Of a DNA stretch of 64,000 bases, positions 23,019 to 34,998 are shown piece by piece. Source of the stretch: Gymnopus androsaceus JB14 (taxonomy: Eukaryota; Basidiomycota; Agaricomycetes; Agaricales; Omphalotaceae). Made by a program: the position numbers and the translations under genes. The notes beneath the pieces were generated by a model. It did no database searches. It worked only from the letters and a program-made list of their open reading frames with translations, and was not told the origin of the DNA. The stretch spans positions 17,002 to 81,001 of the forward strand of contig ML769690.1 of the NCBI GenBank assembly GCA_009733575.1. The letters are read 5' to 3'. Position 1 is the stretch's first letter, and each line of letters begins with the position of its first letter.

Positions 23019-23652
23019 GATGCTACCTATGCTAACAAAACTCCTTCTAGGCTTAATCTACCTTGCTGCCTTTTTCATGCCATATATCCTGCTGCCGGTA
23101 AGTTTCAGAGTATTTCTTTGCAGTTTTTCCTAATCACTGCCTTGAAGATGTTTGCCCCTCTATCCCTACGCTTATCAGACGCCTATCACCTCCTTTACCT
23201 TGACCTTTTCCGGAAGTCTGTCGAAAAGCACGAGGAACTCGTGCTTGACGATGAATCGTATGGGGTAGGATATAGCAAGCAAAGGGGCTCTCAACTACAA
23301 ACAAAAGGTGTTTTACCTTGGGCCGCTTGCTCTTGGCTTCCTAAAACACGCGGCAATTCCTTTTGCAGGAGACAACCCACCCGCAGCAAGTTGTCGCCGC
23401 TTCAAACCACCTCTCCTTTCGACTTTCTCGCAGGCCAACAGTAGCACTTCTTCTTCCCTGCAGCCTCATACAACTTCTTCCGCATTCTCCGCTGCTCAAC
23501 CTGCATGCTTACATCCTTCTACAGCCGCACCGTTGTCCCCTGCCACCGAGCCGTTTTATCCTCCTAGCAGGCACTCCGATGGCCTGGACAATCTCATGGC
23601 TGTGTGTCAAGTACCAGGGCAGGTTTTCTCAAGAAAGTCGTTTTATACTTAA
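23019..23652 (+). CDS. Possible small membrane protein, uncertain
   Basis: An exon reading MLPMLTKLLLGLIYLAAFFM forms one predicted transmembrane helix and ends at a good donor (near 23099). The next exon reads MFAPLSLRLSDAYHLLYLDL and then a charged segment. Farther on, the frame with YLGPLALGFLKHAAIPFA leads into a Ser/Pro/Thr-rich tail. The exon joins are guesses and I do not recognise the family. The coding sequence ends close to the AT-rich flank of the giant palindrome. Confidence 0.25.
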
Positions 23653-23876
23653 GTATACTCAAGTACAACTTGAGTATTTCCTTTAGTTGAAGACAAGAAA
23701 AAAACTTTCTATTGAGCATTAGTACTTTCAGATTTTCTGAGTACGTTCTAAGTAAGTCCTTGAGAAAATAGATATCTGCTTTACTTGAGGATTAGACAGT
23801 AATACTTTGATAATTTCAAATCTTCTAAGTACATACTAAGTAAGAACCATTCCAGTCTACCAGGAAAAGTAACTAG
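23653..23876. other. AT-rich flank rich in AAGTA/ACTTA words
   Basis: No gene. It contains many copies of short words such as AAGTAC, ACTTGAG and CTAAGTA. A similar word-rich AT stretch stands on the other side of the palindrome (28278-28560), so both may belong to one older element into which the palindrome inserted. Confidence 0.4.
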
Positions 23877-24002
23877 TTAGATAGTCCAAAGTGTAACAAT
23901 CCAGTAACTAATATGATCAAAATCCACAGGAAATCCAGGGCCCTGGAATCCATACGCCCTGCCTGGAATCCATACGGCTAGGACCTCTGGCACCCTTTGG
24001 AT

Positions 24003-25466
24003 ATGGATTCCATGCAGGTTGCATGGAATCCATGCACTAGTAAAATAGTAGCGTATGGATTCCATGCACTAGTAAAAATAGTTGTGCATGGATTCCATAC
24101 ATGTCGCAGGGAATCCATGCACTAGTAAAAATAGTAGTGTATGGATTCCATACGTGTTGCATGGAATCCATGCACTAGTAAAAATAGTAGTGTATGGATT
24201 CCATATGTGTTGCATGGAATCCATGCACTAGTAAAAATAGTAGTGTATGGATTCCATACGTGTTGCATGGAATCCATGCACTGGTAAAAATAGTAGTGTA
24301 TGGATTCCATACATGTTGCATGGAATCCATGCACTAGTAAAAATAGTAGTGTATGGATTCCATGCACTAGTGAAAATAGTAGTGTATGGATTCCATACAT
24401 GTCGCATGGAATCCATACACTAGTAAAAATAGTAGTGTATGGATTCCATACGTGTTGCATGGAATCCATGCACTAGTAAAAATAGTAGTGTATGGATTCC
24501 ATGCACTAGTAAAAATAGTAGTGTATGGATTCCGTACGTGTTGCATGGATTCCATGCACTAGTAAAAATAGTAGTGTATGGATTCCATGCATGTTGCATG
24601 GACTCCATGCACTAGTGAAAATAGTAGTGTATGGATTCCATACACGTCGCATGGAATCAATACACTAGTAAAAATAGAAGTGTATGGATTCCATGCATGT
24701 TGCATGGACTCCATGCACTAGTGAAAATAGTAGTGTATGGATTCCATACACGTCGCATGGAATCAATACACTAGTAAAAATAGAAGTGTATGGATTCCAT
24801 GCATGTTGCATGGATTCCATGCACTAGTAAAAGTAGTAGTGTATGGATTCCATACGTGTTGCATGGAATCCATGCACTAGTAAAAATAGTAGTGTATGGA
24901 TTCCATGCACTAGTAAAAATAGTAGTGTATGGATTCCATGCACTAGTAAAAATAGTAGTGTATGGATTCCATACGTGTTGCATGGAATCCATGCACTAGT
25001 AAAAATAGTAGTGTAAAAATAGTAGTGTATGGATTCCATGCATGTTGCATGGAATCCATGCACTAGTAAAAATAGTAGTGTAAAAATAGTAGTGTATGGA
25101 TTCCATGCATGTTGCATGGATTCCATGCACTAGTAAAAGTACTAGTGTATGGATTCCATACGTATTGCATGGAATCCATGCACTAGTAAAAATAGTAGTG
25201 TATGGATTCCATACGTGTTGCATGGAATCCATGCACTAGTAAAAATAGTAGTGTATGGATTCCATATGTGTTGCATGGAATCTAGTAAAAATAGTAGTGT
25301 ATGGATTCCATGCATGTCGCATGGAATCCATGCACTAGTAAAAATAGTGGTGTATGGATTCCATGCATGTCGCATGGAATCCATGCACTAGTAAAAATAG
25401 TGGTGTATGGATTCCATACATGTTGCATGGAATCCATGCACTAGTAAAAATAGTAGCGTATGAGTG
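24003..25466. repeat. Left minisatellite array, 53 bp and 33 bp units
   Basis: Tandem units share the part from TGCACTAGTAAAAATAGTAG through TGTATGGATTCCAT. Long units (53 bases) add a TACGTGTTGCATGGAATCCA-like insert that short units (33 bases) lack. The insert makes an internal inverted repeat (ATGGATTCCAT ... ATGGAATCCAT). The 20 base variable core differs among copies (TACGTGTTGC, TGCATGTTGC, TACATGTCGC). A few partial units carry a doubled AAAAATAGTAGTGT. Confidence 0.9.
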
Positions 25467-26974
25467 ATAGATAATTTATATAGGTATGTGAAGACGCCTT
25501 CGGATCCCGGAAATCATGACTGACTCCCTGCCAAAGTCAATCAATGTCACTACCAATCATATGCATATGCCTCCCGCTCATTGATCCCTCTCTCCCCACC
25601 ACCTGATATTACCCAATGATGGTATCTTTACATAGCATTGATAGGATTGTCTTCGCTACGTAAAGATAGCGTTAAGGGTAATAGGACAGATTTAGCGAAA
25701 CATTGTAAAGTACTAGTAATATACTAATGAGTTTACTGAGGCTAAGACTTGGGTGCGCGGGTTTGAAATCCAAAGGCTTGTGCAGGCGCCTTCGGATATC
25801 ATGACCGACTTACCGTCACTCATGCCATCAGACAGTACATCACCACCTCTCTCACGTCACCGCCATGACATATGTACATCCCGCTTTCCCGCTCACTGTC
25901 CCCGCCTCCCCGCCCATTATGACAATGGGATATGTAGTATCCCTACTTGTAAAATTCGATAAATAGAAACGTAGTCAATAATAACGACCATTGAGTATTT
26001 GAACAGTCCACATGACCTGAATGCAAGGTCATAGGATGCACGGTTACATGCTAAAAAAAAAATTGAGCGCCGCCATTATAAAGCACGGAAGCATGCTAAC
26101 ATACCTTATCTATGTCTGCTCCGTGAAGGAAAGCACTTCATTACCATTTGTCACCTCTAAAGTGGACGTTCGAAGACGTCCGGAAATGCGGTCCGTGGGC
26201 GCTTAGCTCGTACTCAGTGCTCGAAACGACGAGCTTGAGCAGTCGGGACATATCCACAATCATCTGACTGCTCAAGCTCGTCGTTTCGAGCACTGAGTAC
26301 GAGCTAAGCGCCTACGGACCGCATTTCCGGACATCTTCGAACGTCCATTTTAGAGGCAATAAATGGTAATGAAGTGTTTTCCTTCACGGAGCAGACAAAG
26401 ATAAGGTATGTTAGCATGCTTCCGTGCTTTATAATGGCGGCGCTCAATTTATTTTTTTAGCATGAAACTGTGCATCCTATGACCTTGCAGTCAGGTCATG
26501 TGGACTGTTCAAGTACTCAATGGTCGTCATTATTTACTACGTGTCTATTTATCTAATTTTACAAGTAGGGATACTACATATCCCATTGTCATAATGGGCG
26601 GGGAGGCCGGGACAGTGAGTGGGAAACCGGGATGTAACCATAATTGGGTAATGTCAGGTGGCGGGGAGAGAAGGATCAATGAGCGGGAGACATATGCATA
26701 TGATTGGTAGTGACATTGATTGACTTCAGCAGGGAGTTGGTCATGATTTCCGGGATCCGAAGGCATCTTCACGTACCTATATAAATTATATATCACTACT
26801 GGGGTTTGAATGCATGCAGCAAGTCTTACCCTCAGTGAACTCATTAGTAAATTTACTAGTACTTTACAGGTATCTCGCTATATCTACCCTATTACTCTTG
26901 ACGCTATCTTTACATAGCAGAGATAATCCTATCAATTGTATGTAATGTTACCATCAAGGTGTAATATCAGGTGG
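25467..26974. repeat. Central inverted arms of the palindrome
   Basis: Sequence from about 25800 to 26244 returns in inverse orientation from 26266 to about 26620, including a region with CGCTTAGCTCGTACTCAGTG. The parts nearest the arrays (25480-25790 and 26620-26960) also match inversely, but with some blocks missing or permuted. No coding sequence. Confidence 0.85.
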
Positions 26975-28151
26975 CACTAGTGAAAATAGTAGTGTATGGA
27001 TTCCATGCGACATGCATGGAATTCATACACTGCTATTTTGACTAGTGCATGGATTCCATGTGACACGCATGGAATCCATACAGTACTATATTTACCATAC
27101 CCTACTATTTTTACCAGTGCATGGATTCCATGCGACATGCATGGAATCCATACACTACTATATTTACCAGTGTATGGAATCCATGCGACATACATGGAAT
27201 TCATACCCTACTATTTTTACTAGTGCATGGATTCCATGCGACATGCATGGAATCCATACACTACTATATTTACCAGTGTATGGAATCCATGCAACATGCA
27301 TGGAATCCATACCCTACTATTTTTACTAGTGCATGGATTCCATGCGACATGCATGGAATCCATACACTACTATTTTTACTAGTGCATGGATTCCATGCGA
27401 CATGCATGGAATCCATACACTACTATATTTACCAGTGTATGGAATCCATGCGACATGCATGGAATCCATACCCTACTATTTTTACTAGTGCATGGATTCC
27501 ATGCGACATGCATGGAATCCATACACTACTATTTTTACTAGTGCATGGATTCCATGTGACATGCATGGAATCCATACACCGCTATTTTTACTAGTGCATG
27601 GACTCCATGCAACATGCATGGAATCCATACACCACTATTTTTACTAGTGCATGGAATCCATGCGACATGCATGGAATCCATGCGACATGCATGGAATCCA
27701 TACACTACTATTTTTACTAGTGCATGGATTCCATTCAACATGCATGGAATCCATACACTACTATTTTTACTAGTGCATGGAATCCATATGCTACTATTTT
27801 TACTAGTGCATGGATTCCATGCAACATGCATGGAATCCATACATTACTATTTTTATTAGTGCATGGAATCCATGCGACATGCATGGAATCCGTACGCTAC
27901 TATTTTTACTAGTGCATGGATTCCATTCAACATGCATGGAATCCATACACTACTATATCTACCAGTGCAAGGAATCCATACGCTACTATTTTTACTAGTG
28001 CATGGAATCCATACACTACTATTTTTACCAGTGTATGGAATCCATGCGACATGCATGGAATCCATGCGCTACTATTTTTACTAGTGCATGGATTCCATGC
28101 AACATGCATGGAATCCGTACACTACTATTTTTACTAGTGCATGGAATCCAC
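26975..28151. repeat. Right minisatellite array, inverted relative to left
   Basis: The units are the reverse complement of those in the left array (ATTTTTACTAGTGCATGGAT and CATGCGACATGCATGGAATC). Again there are long and short forms. Many copies carry ATATTTACCAGTGTATGGAA variants that are rare on the left, so the two arrays have evolved separately since the palindrome formed. Confidence 0.9.
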
Positions 28152-28277
28152 ATCCAAAGGGTGCCAGAGGTCCTAGCCGTATGGATTCCAGGCAGGGCGT
28201 ATGGATTCCAGGGCCCTGGATTTCCTGTGGATTTTGATCATATTAGTTACTGGATTGTTACACTTTGGACTATCTAA

Positions 28278-28600
28278 GAAGATATAAAATGGGGCAGCCT
28301 GAAGTGTAAGAACTCAAGAAAAGTAATTATAATGCAAGAAATGACTTAAGCAAAACTATAAATAAAGTAACTTAGCAATACTTAACAAGTAAACACTTGG
28401 TAAGAAAAGTGATAAAGTAAAGATACCAATAGAGTAAGAAGACAAAACGCGAATGTTGAGAAATATTTTGCCTACACTAAAGCAAAGTAAAGGTTGTATG
28501 TACTCACGAGGGCCTTAGGGAGAAATATTATAGTAAGTAATAGTTGAGTAAGAATATTGAATCTCGCACCTTGTTCTCTTTGGAACTGGGTTGGCGTACA
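28278..28600. other. AT-rich stretch, no gene seen
   Basis: Rich in AAGTAA and TAAGTA words and similar in style to 23653-23876. It ends where the downstream part of the second KDZ gene begins. Confidence 0.4.
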
Positions 28601-28639
28601 TTCCGCCCATGTCTGAGCCGAAGACCTGCAATTAGCAAT

Positions 28640-31600
28640 TAATTAGACCCCAAAAAAATTTAATATGAGACCACTTACCACATCTGCTCGTACAATATCT
28701 GAATCACTCATCCACTTGAGCTGATCTTCACGGAACTCCACAACCAGACCCACCAAGTGCACCTCAAAATTCACAAAGGCTGGATGTCCTACTTCTGTGA
28801 ATTTTGCCCAAGCAAGGCCTCCTAGGTCGTCAAAGATAGCAGATTGCCGTGTAGCGCGCGCAAGGCAGCAACCTCTGAAGAGGTTCAAGCAAGTTCATCA
28901 ATGCAGACCTCACTCGCGGCAGATGTCCAGATGCGGGACATGGAGCTACAGTGGAGAATGTACCATTGAAGCTCCACATGCCGCTGCGCAAACGTTTTGA
29001 GCCACCGGTACATGTTGGCTTCCGCGCGGTACCACGTAATTGCATTGCCTAAAGAGATAAAGAGATTGGACTTGGACTTGGCAGGAACAGAAAGATAGTG
29101 CATCTTCCGTCTCCCATTCATCCGTGTTGTTCAAGTCCGAGGCTGCCCGCTTTCCAAGCGACCATAGCGAGCCTTGCTTGTCCTCGCTTACTAAAATATC
29201 AGGTTAGTGGACCAGTGTTGAAGAGCCGCTCTCCAATGCACCACAGCTCACGTTTGTCAATTCTTTAGGGGCGGTTGATGTCTTGGCCTGTACATTGCCC
29301 GGACAAGGTTCTGCAGAAAGAAGACCATAAGCTCACTGTCAGGAAAAAAAATAAGTAGACGTACGTTGGCGTTTAGTAAGCTGTGTTGCTGTCCTGAGCT
29401 TGACCTTTTCTGCATGTCCACAAATACCTGTTGGCAGGTCTTCTCCCAACTCCGTCTCAGCTAGCCTCTTGTGCACCTCGCCAACAGTCCATAAAATTCC
29501 CTCGCATCGCTTTGAGTCTCCCACCCTTCATTTGTGATTGACGTCCTTCTTGAAGGTATCAGAAGCGGCGAGGTGTGGATACATTGACAATGAGTCCTTC
29601 AGAGCCTGGAGTGAAATCAAAGCCTGGTGGTACTCATTATATGCCACGATTCCTATATCTCGTGCAATGATAGCCTTTATGATTGATTTGCCTGTCCGTG
29701 TCCGAAGCTTCTCTGAGTCTACGTTCTTGTCCTTATAGTTGAGAAGTGATAGTAGTCGGTTAACGGTATGCTTGAGGCTTGAAATGGTGCTGTGAAGTTG
29801 TGCTTCTCATAAACGAACTTCCTGGTCAGCCAATGCTGCAAGGCCGTACTTGCATCACTTGTTCACTGACAGGTTCGAAGGGAGCCCCAAGGAGAAATCA
29901 TCCGGACCTCTGTCTGATAGGTTGTGCGCAAACAACTCCGGTGGTAGATCTGCCATCATGACAGCCTGGTGCACGTGGAATTCTTTGAGGACCTGAGTTA
30001 GTTGGTCACGGAGCTCCTCAATATGTAGCTCATCTCATTCAGTATAGAAATGTTGTAGGACGGCTACAGATTCATTTATATCTGCCCTATTGCATCTGTT
30101 AGCCATCAAGATATTTTCTAGTCCAAGTCAGTACTCACCGTATATTCTCCGCTTCAACTGCTTTGGACCAGTACGCCTCGAGTGTAACAGTCATTTCATT
30201 CTCCCCCAGGAACATATTTGCTGGAACACAGCCTTCCTCCCTCAACAAGTTAACAGCAGCTGTTGCACCATCAGAATCTGGGAATGACGGAGGTGATACA
30301 CACTAGTCCATAGCTTGTGGTGCTTGGGGTCCTGCTTTGGACAGCGAGGGGCACGGGACCAGCTAGAAACAGTGTCCTTATGGGCACGGCTAAGCAGCTC
30401 CAATTCATCTCGAGCTTCTTGGTACATGATTCGCGCCTCCTGCAACTGTCTTGCTACAGTGTCATCTATGATTTGTTTCGCAGTCAAAATACAAGTCTAG
30501 ACAGCAAATCAGCGACTCACAGCTGTTTATAAACTTCTTGTGATTCCAGTTGTTGATGTGTGCGATGATAGTATCTTCACGGTTGGCATCGTTCATCTGG
30601 CGTGTGTAACCACCAACCTGATTAAACTCAATCCATAACTGCTCGATGCTCTTGCCATGGGTGTTTGCATTGCACCAATGGTACGGTACATTGTACTTCT
30701 CCCAACAGTCAAACTCGCAGTGTTTCATCATGTGAACAACTGGAACGCCACGTTCAACTTGACGTATGAACTGTCGATGAGAACGCAAATATGGGAAGCA
30801 TGCAAAGCAAATTTGAACATTGGGGGCGAGGTCACATTGAGCGTTGTAGGTGTGTTTGTGCCGAATCATATCGCGACTATCAAGTTTCACGTCATCGCCA
30901 TAACCATACAGAGTGTAGGCGCGCGCGTAGGAGGCGTCTACGTGTGCTTGACTAGTGAACTACTCAGTGAGAGCAAGAATCTAGTAACTTATTGACTCAC
31001 CTCTCTGCACTATACATATCAGTTGCTGCCAAAATGAAAACATGGCTACACGCTGTGCTAACCACTCCAACTGTCTTCTTTGGGACGACTGTTTGCAGAG
31101 CTTGATTGTGTTGTTGGTTGATGACCTTTATATGGCCGCATTCTGACACTGTTGACTACACCAACTGAGTCTGTGAATCAAACCAAAACACTCCAATTAC
31201 TCACCACATAGGCAGATTTTTTTGTGCTTGCTAGAAACTCCTTGTAGGGCTGTACAGGTGGAAAGTAAGAGTTTCCCCTGAACATTGACTTGTCATCCGC
31301 TCCGCTGTTCTTGTGGAATTGACTGAGTTTGAAGTTGCCATCGCTTGCTGTGCTCATCATGAATAAATGGCTGATACGCAACAACATAACAGTAAGTGAA
31401 AGAACCCTAGTGCACAGGAATGGCATACCGTAAGTGTAATGGAGTTTTCTCCCAATCACCGAGCATATTAGTTGTTGGATCTGGGCATATAGGGCAATAA
31501 TTGATCATTGCCTCTGGTGGACAATGCAGAAGGTATTGCTTATTCAAATTGAAAATCCCGCCAAGGCGTATCTGTGCTTTGAAGTACCTCCATGCGCGTG

Positions 31601-32550
31601 CTGCAAGCATGAACGGCTGGTAAGGATCCTGGGATAGTTAAGGTTGATATGTTAGAACTGTGGTATATAAGTACATGAGCATAACTTACATTAACTTGGT
31701 CCATGTGGACATTATCCGTGAGATGACACAGGCTCAGAAAGTAGTTGTAAGCCGCAATCTTGCCCTGCAGACTCTGTAGGTCATATTCTCGCATCACTGT
31801 AAAGGTGAACGTGGTCTCCGGCTCTGCTACGGAAGCTGGGAAAAGCTGAGCTCGCATGAGCTGCTTGACACGAGAACCTCGGCCACAGTTACAAAACAAA
31901 ATATATGTACGGTGAACCCCATTAGAGTGTGTGACAGTGAATTTCACTGGTTTGGGCTCGTCAAGTGTAGGACATGCTTTGCCATGACGTCCGAGCTGAA
32001 CAGCATAGCGCTTGCGTAAAGTGCTGATATTGCTTCGAACAAAGAATGAACCTTTCCAGACACGAGCCTAATGCCAAGGATTACTGAGATGGTTACTGAT
32101 CCAACAATCCTGGCACGAGAGCTTGTACTCTTGACAGTCCTGGCATTGCACAGTTCTAACACCTTTCCCACAAGAACAAGGTGTTTCAATGTCGGGGTCA
32201 TATTCATGCATTATGAGGAGCATGATTAGGAGTGTCGCGCTGTCAACAAAGTCCTGCGAAGGAGGTTTATGAGGTTGTTTGGGTTTACTGTGATTGCCGG
32301 GACTGTCCTGCGGGGGGTTGTTGCATTGAGCTTCCAAGCTGGTAGCTATCGGAGGTGAAGATATAGCAGCAGGGACAGGTTTGGGAGGCCTGCTAGTAGT
32401 GACTCGGAACACCGTTTGCATGCTAGATTGTATATTATCAACAAACTTGATGTGGTGTTGATCAAAGCATAAACACTTGACTGAGAGGCCTTCGTTGGGA
32501 GCAGTGGAGAGCTGTGAGAGGGCTGCACCTCGCTTGAGACCCCTTGGCAT
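28640..32550 (-). pseudogene. KDZ transposase, CxC2 type, degenerate
   Basis: A start at 32550 (MPRGLKRGAAL) is followed by the CxC2 cysteine cluster (CSCGKGVRTVQCQDC then LSCQDCWISNH). Then come FTVTHSNGVHRTYILFCNC, AARAWRYFKAQIRLGG and YCPICPDPTTNM, a set typical of CxC2-KDZ proteins. The catalytic region has STASDGNFKLSQF (acidic residue 1), HTYNAQCDL where the family has YDxxC, and NANTHGKSIEQLW with the glutamate. The C-terminal helical tail (ARIMYQEARDELELLSRAHK) continues to about 28640. Exons are separated by several short introns, for example near 30960-31010. A TGA at 30035-30037 interrupts the tail between FYTE and DELHIEEL. The D-to-N change and the stop argue that it is inactive. 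A KOW-domain gene lies just upstream in the same orientation. Confidence 0.8.
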
Positions 32551-33057
32551 GATGGTTGGGACAGAAACAGATGGGACAGCAAGAAAGGTACATGGCGCCA
32601 CACTACATGAATTTGTTGAGCTACTGGAATCAGACGAACAATGAAATAACACACCAAAGTAAGACTTGAGGCCACCAAAAGTAGTTATTGTCCTTAGTTT
32701 AACATCATCTCGGACGATCTGAACCTGATTCCCAATCTGGTGGTCAAAGCAGTTCAGTCAACTCTTATTGTTAACAGAAAACCGAGATATTTTTCATTTA
32801 CAAATACAATGAATTACGGTCCATCCATATATTGCTATATACATCAAAGTCCTATAAGAAAATAAGTTACAAAAAAATGATTTAGCAATACAAATGTGCT
32901 TAATCGACCATGAAATACATTATCTACACAAGAATCTATTCTCCTAAAAGAGCCCTCTCTTTGTCTGTAATCTGCATTCCAAGTAGCTGCTTTTCAAGGA
33001 TGTCCTGTAGCTGTGTTATTGCAATGGCACCCTTCCCTGCCTTATCCTCATCCGGCA
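32551..33057. other. Spacer between KDZ and KOW genes
   Basis: No clear gene. A minus-strand frame upstream of the KDZ ATG contains a Ser/Thr-rich stretch that could be an extended N-terminus. The rest is AT-rich and probably holds the KDZ promoter and the 3' end of the KOW gene. Confidence 0.4.
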
Positions 33058-33169
33058 TCATAGGGACATGTGCACAGACGAGTTGCAATACTCGTAACAA
33101 AGGACCATCCACAGGAATTTCCTGAAAACGTCTTGTTTTGATTTTCTTTCCCTTCTCCTGGCATTCATG

Positions 33170-34740
33170 TCAAACAGGCTTAAGAGCAATATTGTCAGCT
33201 GCACCCCAAAATACAGCGCGTCCCAGTTTTCCAGCATGCTCTCCACTGCACACTAAGAACAACTTTGAGCTATATGAATTAGCTGCAGTATGAGAGCACT
33301 TTGAGGGGTCAAGATGTTGGGTAGTGTTGATGGTCTTTATGGGAGCTCGAGCTTTGGGCTTTGCCAGGTATACTGCTTCGTTGAGACCATCCTGCGAAGA
33401 GATGACCACTTCCAAATCATCATCTTGCCCCCGTAAAGCTACAAAAACCTTCCCCCGAGGCAATACCTTCGTAATTTCTGGATCGTCAATCCAATCCGTC
33501 CATGGGGGTGGGGTTCCAGCTCTGAGTGTGAGTGGAGCCCCCCCTTGTGTGAACGTAGCATTTTCTAGTTGATTGCCAAAGCTTGGGATTGCCAGTTGCT
33601 CATGGGCAGCATCCTTTGCCCTTTCCTCGTCTTCCAACTTTTTCTCATTCTGAATCTGCATGATCCTTTTGGGATGGCCATACACATGACGGATCTCCGC
33701 CGGAGAGTGGGTTGGAATGTAACCTGGCTTGAATTGAAAGTAAGATGCGGCATCAAGTGAATAGGCAAGGAAACAGTCATTATCGCATCAATGAATACAA
33801 TCAAAGTCAAATAAAGTATTGGGTGATGTGGAAGGGGCATTGAAATGCACAAGTATGCCAATGCCGCTTTTCATTGACAAGTTTTTGACAACATCCATAA
33901 CACGTCCAAGAGAACCCTTGTGCATCTGAGCAAAGTTGTCGTTCTCAACGCCAACAACTTTGATTTCCGTATTGGCCCAAGGTATACGTCCCATCAATGT
34001 ATCAATAAGAGAGTTGCTAGTACCGGGCTGGCCCATAGTCAGCAGTTCATTCCGAGGATGATAGGGTTCATGAGCGAGATGGATTTGGGGCATTAAGGAA
34101 AGATTTTAGAGGCTGTTGGTGTGGAAAGGATGTGTAAGATCATCACTGCCGTCGAACTTGACAGCAATAACATCGCCAACCGCAACCACCAGCCCTTCAC
34201 GAGCAACGCCTGAGTCTTGTCAAACTTCAACTCTCGACCCCACTTGCATGACCTTGATCAAGAATCAAAACGGTATAAACCATACTCCCAAAAACAGTGA
34301 GATCGTCGTCGAGACTCGGAGCATTGGCCTGGTTGATGAAGGCAACGTCGCACCCTGAGGAGTGAACGCACTCTATCCAGCCTTCAGAACCGCTCATAAT
34401 CTCATCGTCAATCTCTGCATCTCAAGTAAAAGGCCCATAGTGAAGAGCCAGTTGTACTCTTTCACCGTGATCAAAGAACCAGGAGCTGGGCAAAGGCCAT
34501 CAACTACTGATCAAGTCAGGTAGACATTTCAGCCACTGACTAAGATCCTTGGCGAGAATAGTAGTGGCCTCCTGCATGTCGACATGATTGAGAACAACCA
34601 ATGTGATACCGCTGTCAGTGACAGTTTGGACGTCAATGTAATTAAGACCTTGATTAAGAACAATTGTGCAGACGTCCACCATACCGAACAGATTTGCACT
34701 TCCGGAATTAATATCCACAATATATCGGACCTCCATCGAA
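33170..34740 (-). pseudogene. Spt5/KOW-like protein, degenerate
   Basis: KOW domains bind RNA or transcription machinery in Spt5-type elongation factors. Many agaricomycetes have transposon-associated Spt5-like genes. Here the middle part reads PRNELLTMGQPGTSNSLIDT then GRIPWANTEIKVVGVEN and QMHKGSLGRVMDVVKN, the last resembling a KOW turn (K-G-x-x-G-x-V). The C-terminal exon (33170-33685) ends with KLFLVCSGEHAGKLGRAVFW, a second KOW-like turn. The N-terminal part (34100-34740) contains VVAVGDVIAVKFDG and EGWIECVHSSGCDVAF in several frames. A TGA at 34220-34222 follows SRVEV, again where arginine fits. With several frame breaks this looks dead. Spt5-like identity is moderate confidence. Confidence 0.5.
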
Positions 34741-34998
34741 CCCTACAACAATTAGTATCTGGATAACAAATTAAATGTCGGACAAGCCGATTCCAAAGAT
34801 GAATTGTAACCACGGTATAAGATAAACTCAAAAGACACCCCCTGAATTCCAATTACAAAACCTGCCCCACTGAACACGCATAACAAGCCTTCATAACGAG
34901 TCAGTATCTATTTCCATTGAAATCTTGGCACACAACGTAATTATACTATACTATTCATTAAATAGGCCTGGATCGTGACTTGACCTCCCTCATTCAAT

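Larger units (their letters stand above)
23877..28277. mobile_element. 4.4 kb giant palindromic (foldback-type) element
   Basis: The outermost 126 bases on each side (23877-24002 and 28152-28277) are perfect inverted copies, beginning TTAGATAGTCCAAAGTGTAA. Inside them come minisatellite arrays in opposite orientation, then unique inverted arms. These meet at a loop of about 21 bases centred near 26255 (GAGCAGTC ... GACTGCTC). The left arm is about 2.37 kb and the right about 2.01 kb; the difference lies mainly in array length. The plan resembles Drosophila FB elements, whose long inverted repeats are made of short tandem repeats. There is no transposase gene and I could not see a target-site duplication. 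All long frames inside are repeat translations. Confidence 0.93.

Noticed and set aside
25740..25800. tRNA-like piece (GGGTTTGAAATCC) in the palindrome, suggesting a SINE
   Set aside because: No A box, acceptor stem or poly-A tail could be found around it.
24122..28137. Many open frames with periodic HGIHTLLFLLV or HGFHATCMES-type sequence
   Set aside because: They are translations of the 53/33 base minisatellite on both strands with a 53-residue period, not genes.
23877..28277. CRISPR array
   Set aside because: Repeats are regular, but the units are contiguous minisatellite copies with no unique spacers, and the context is eukaryotic.
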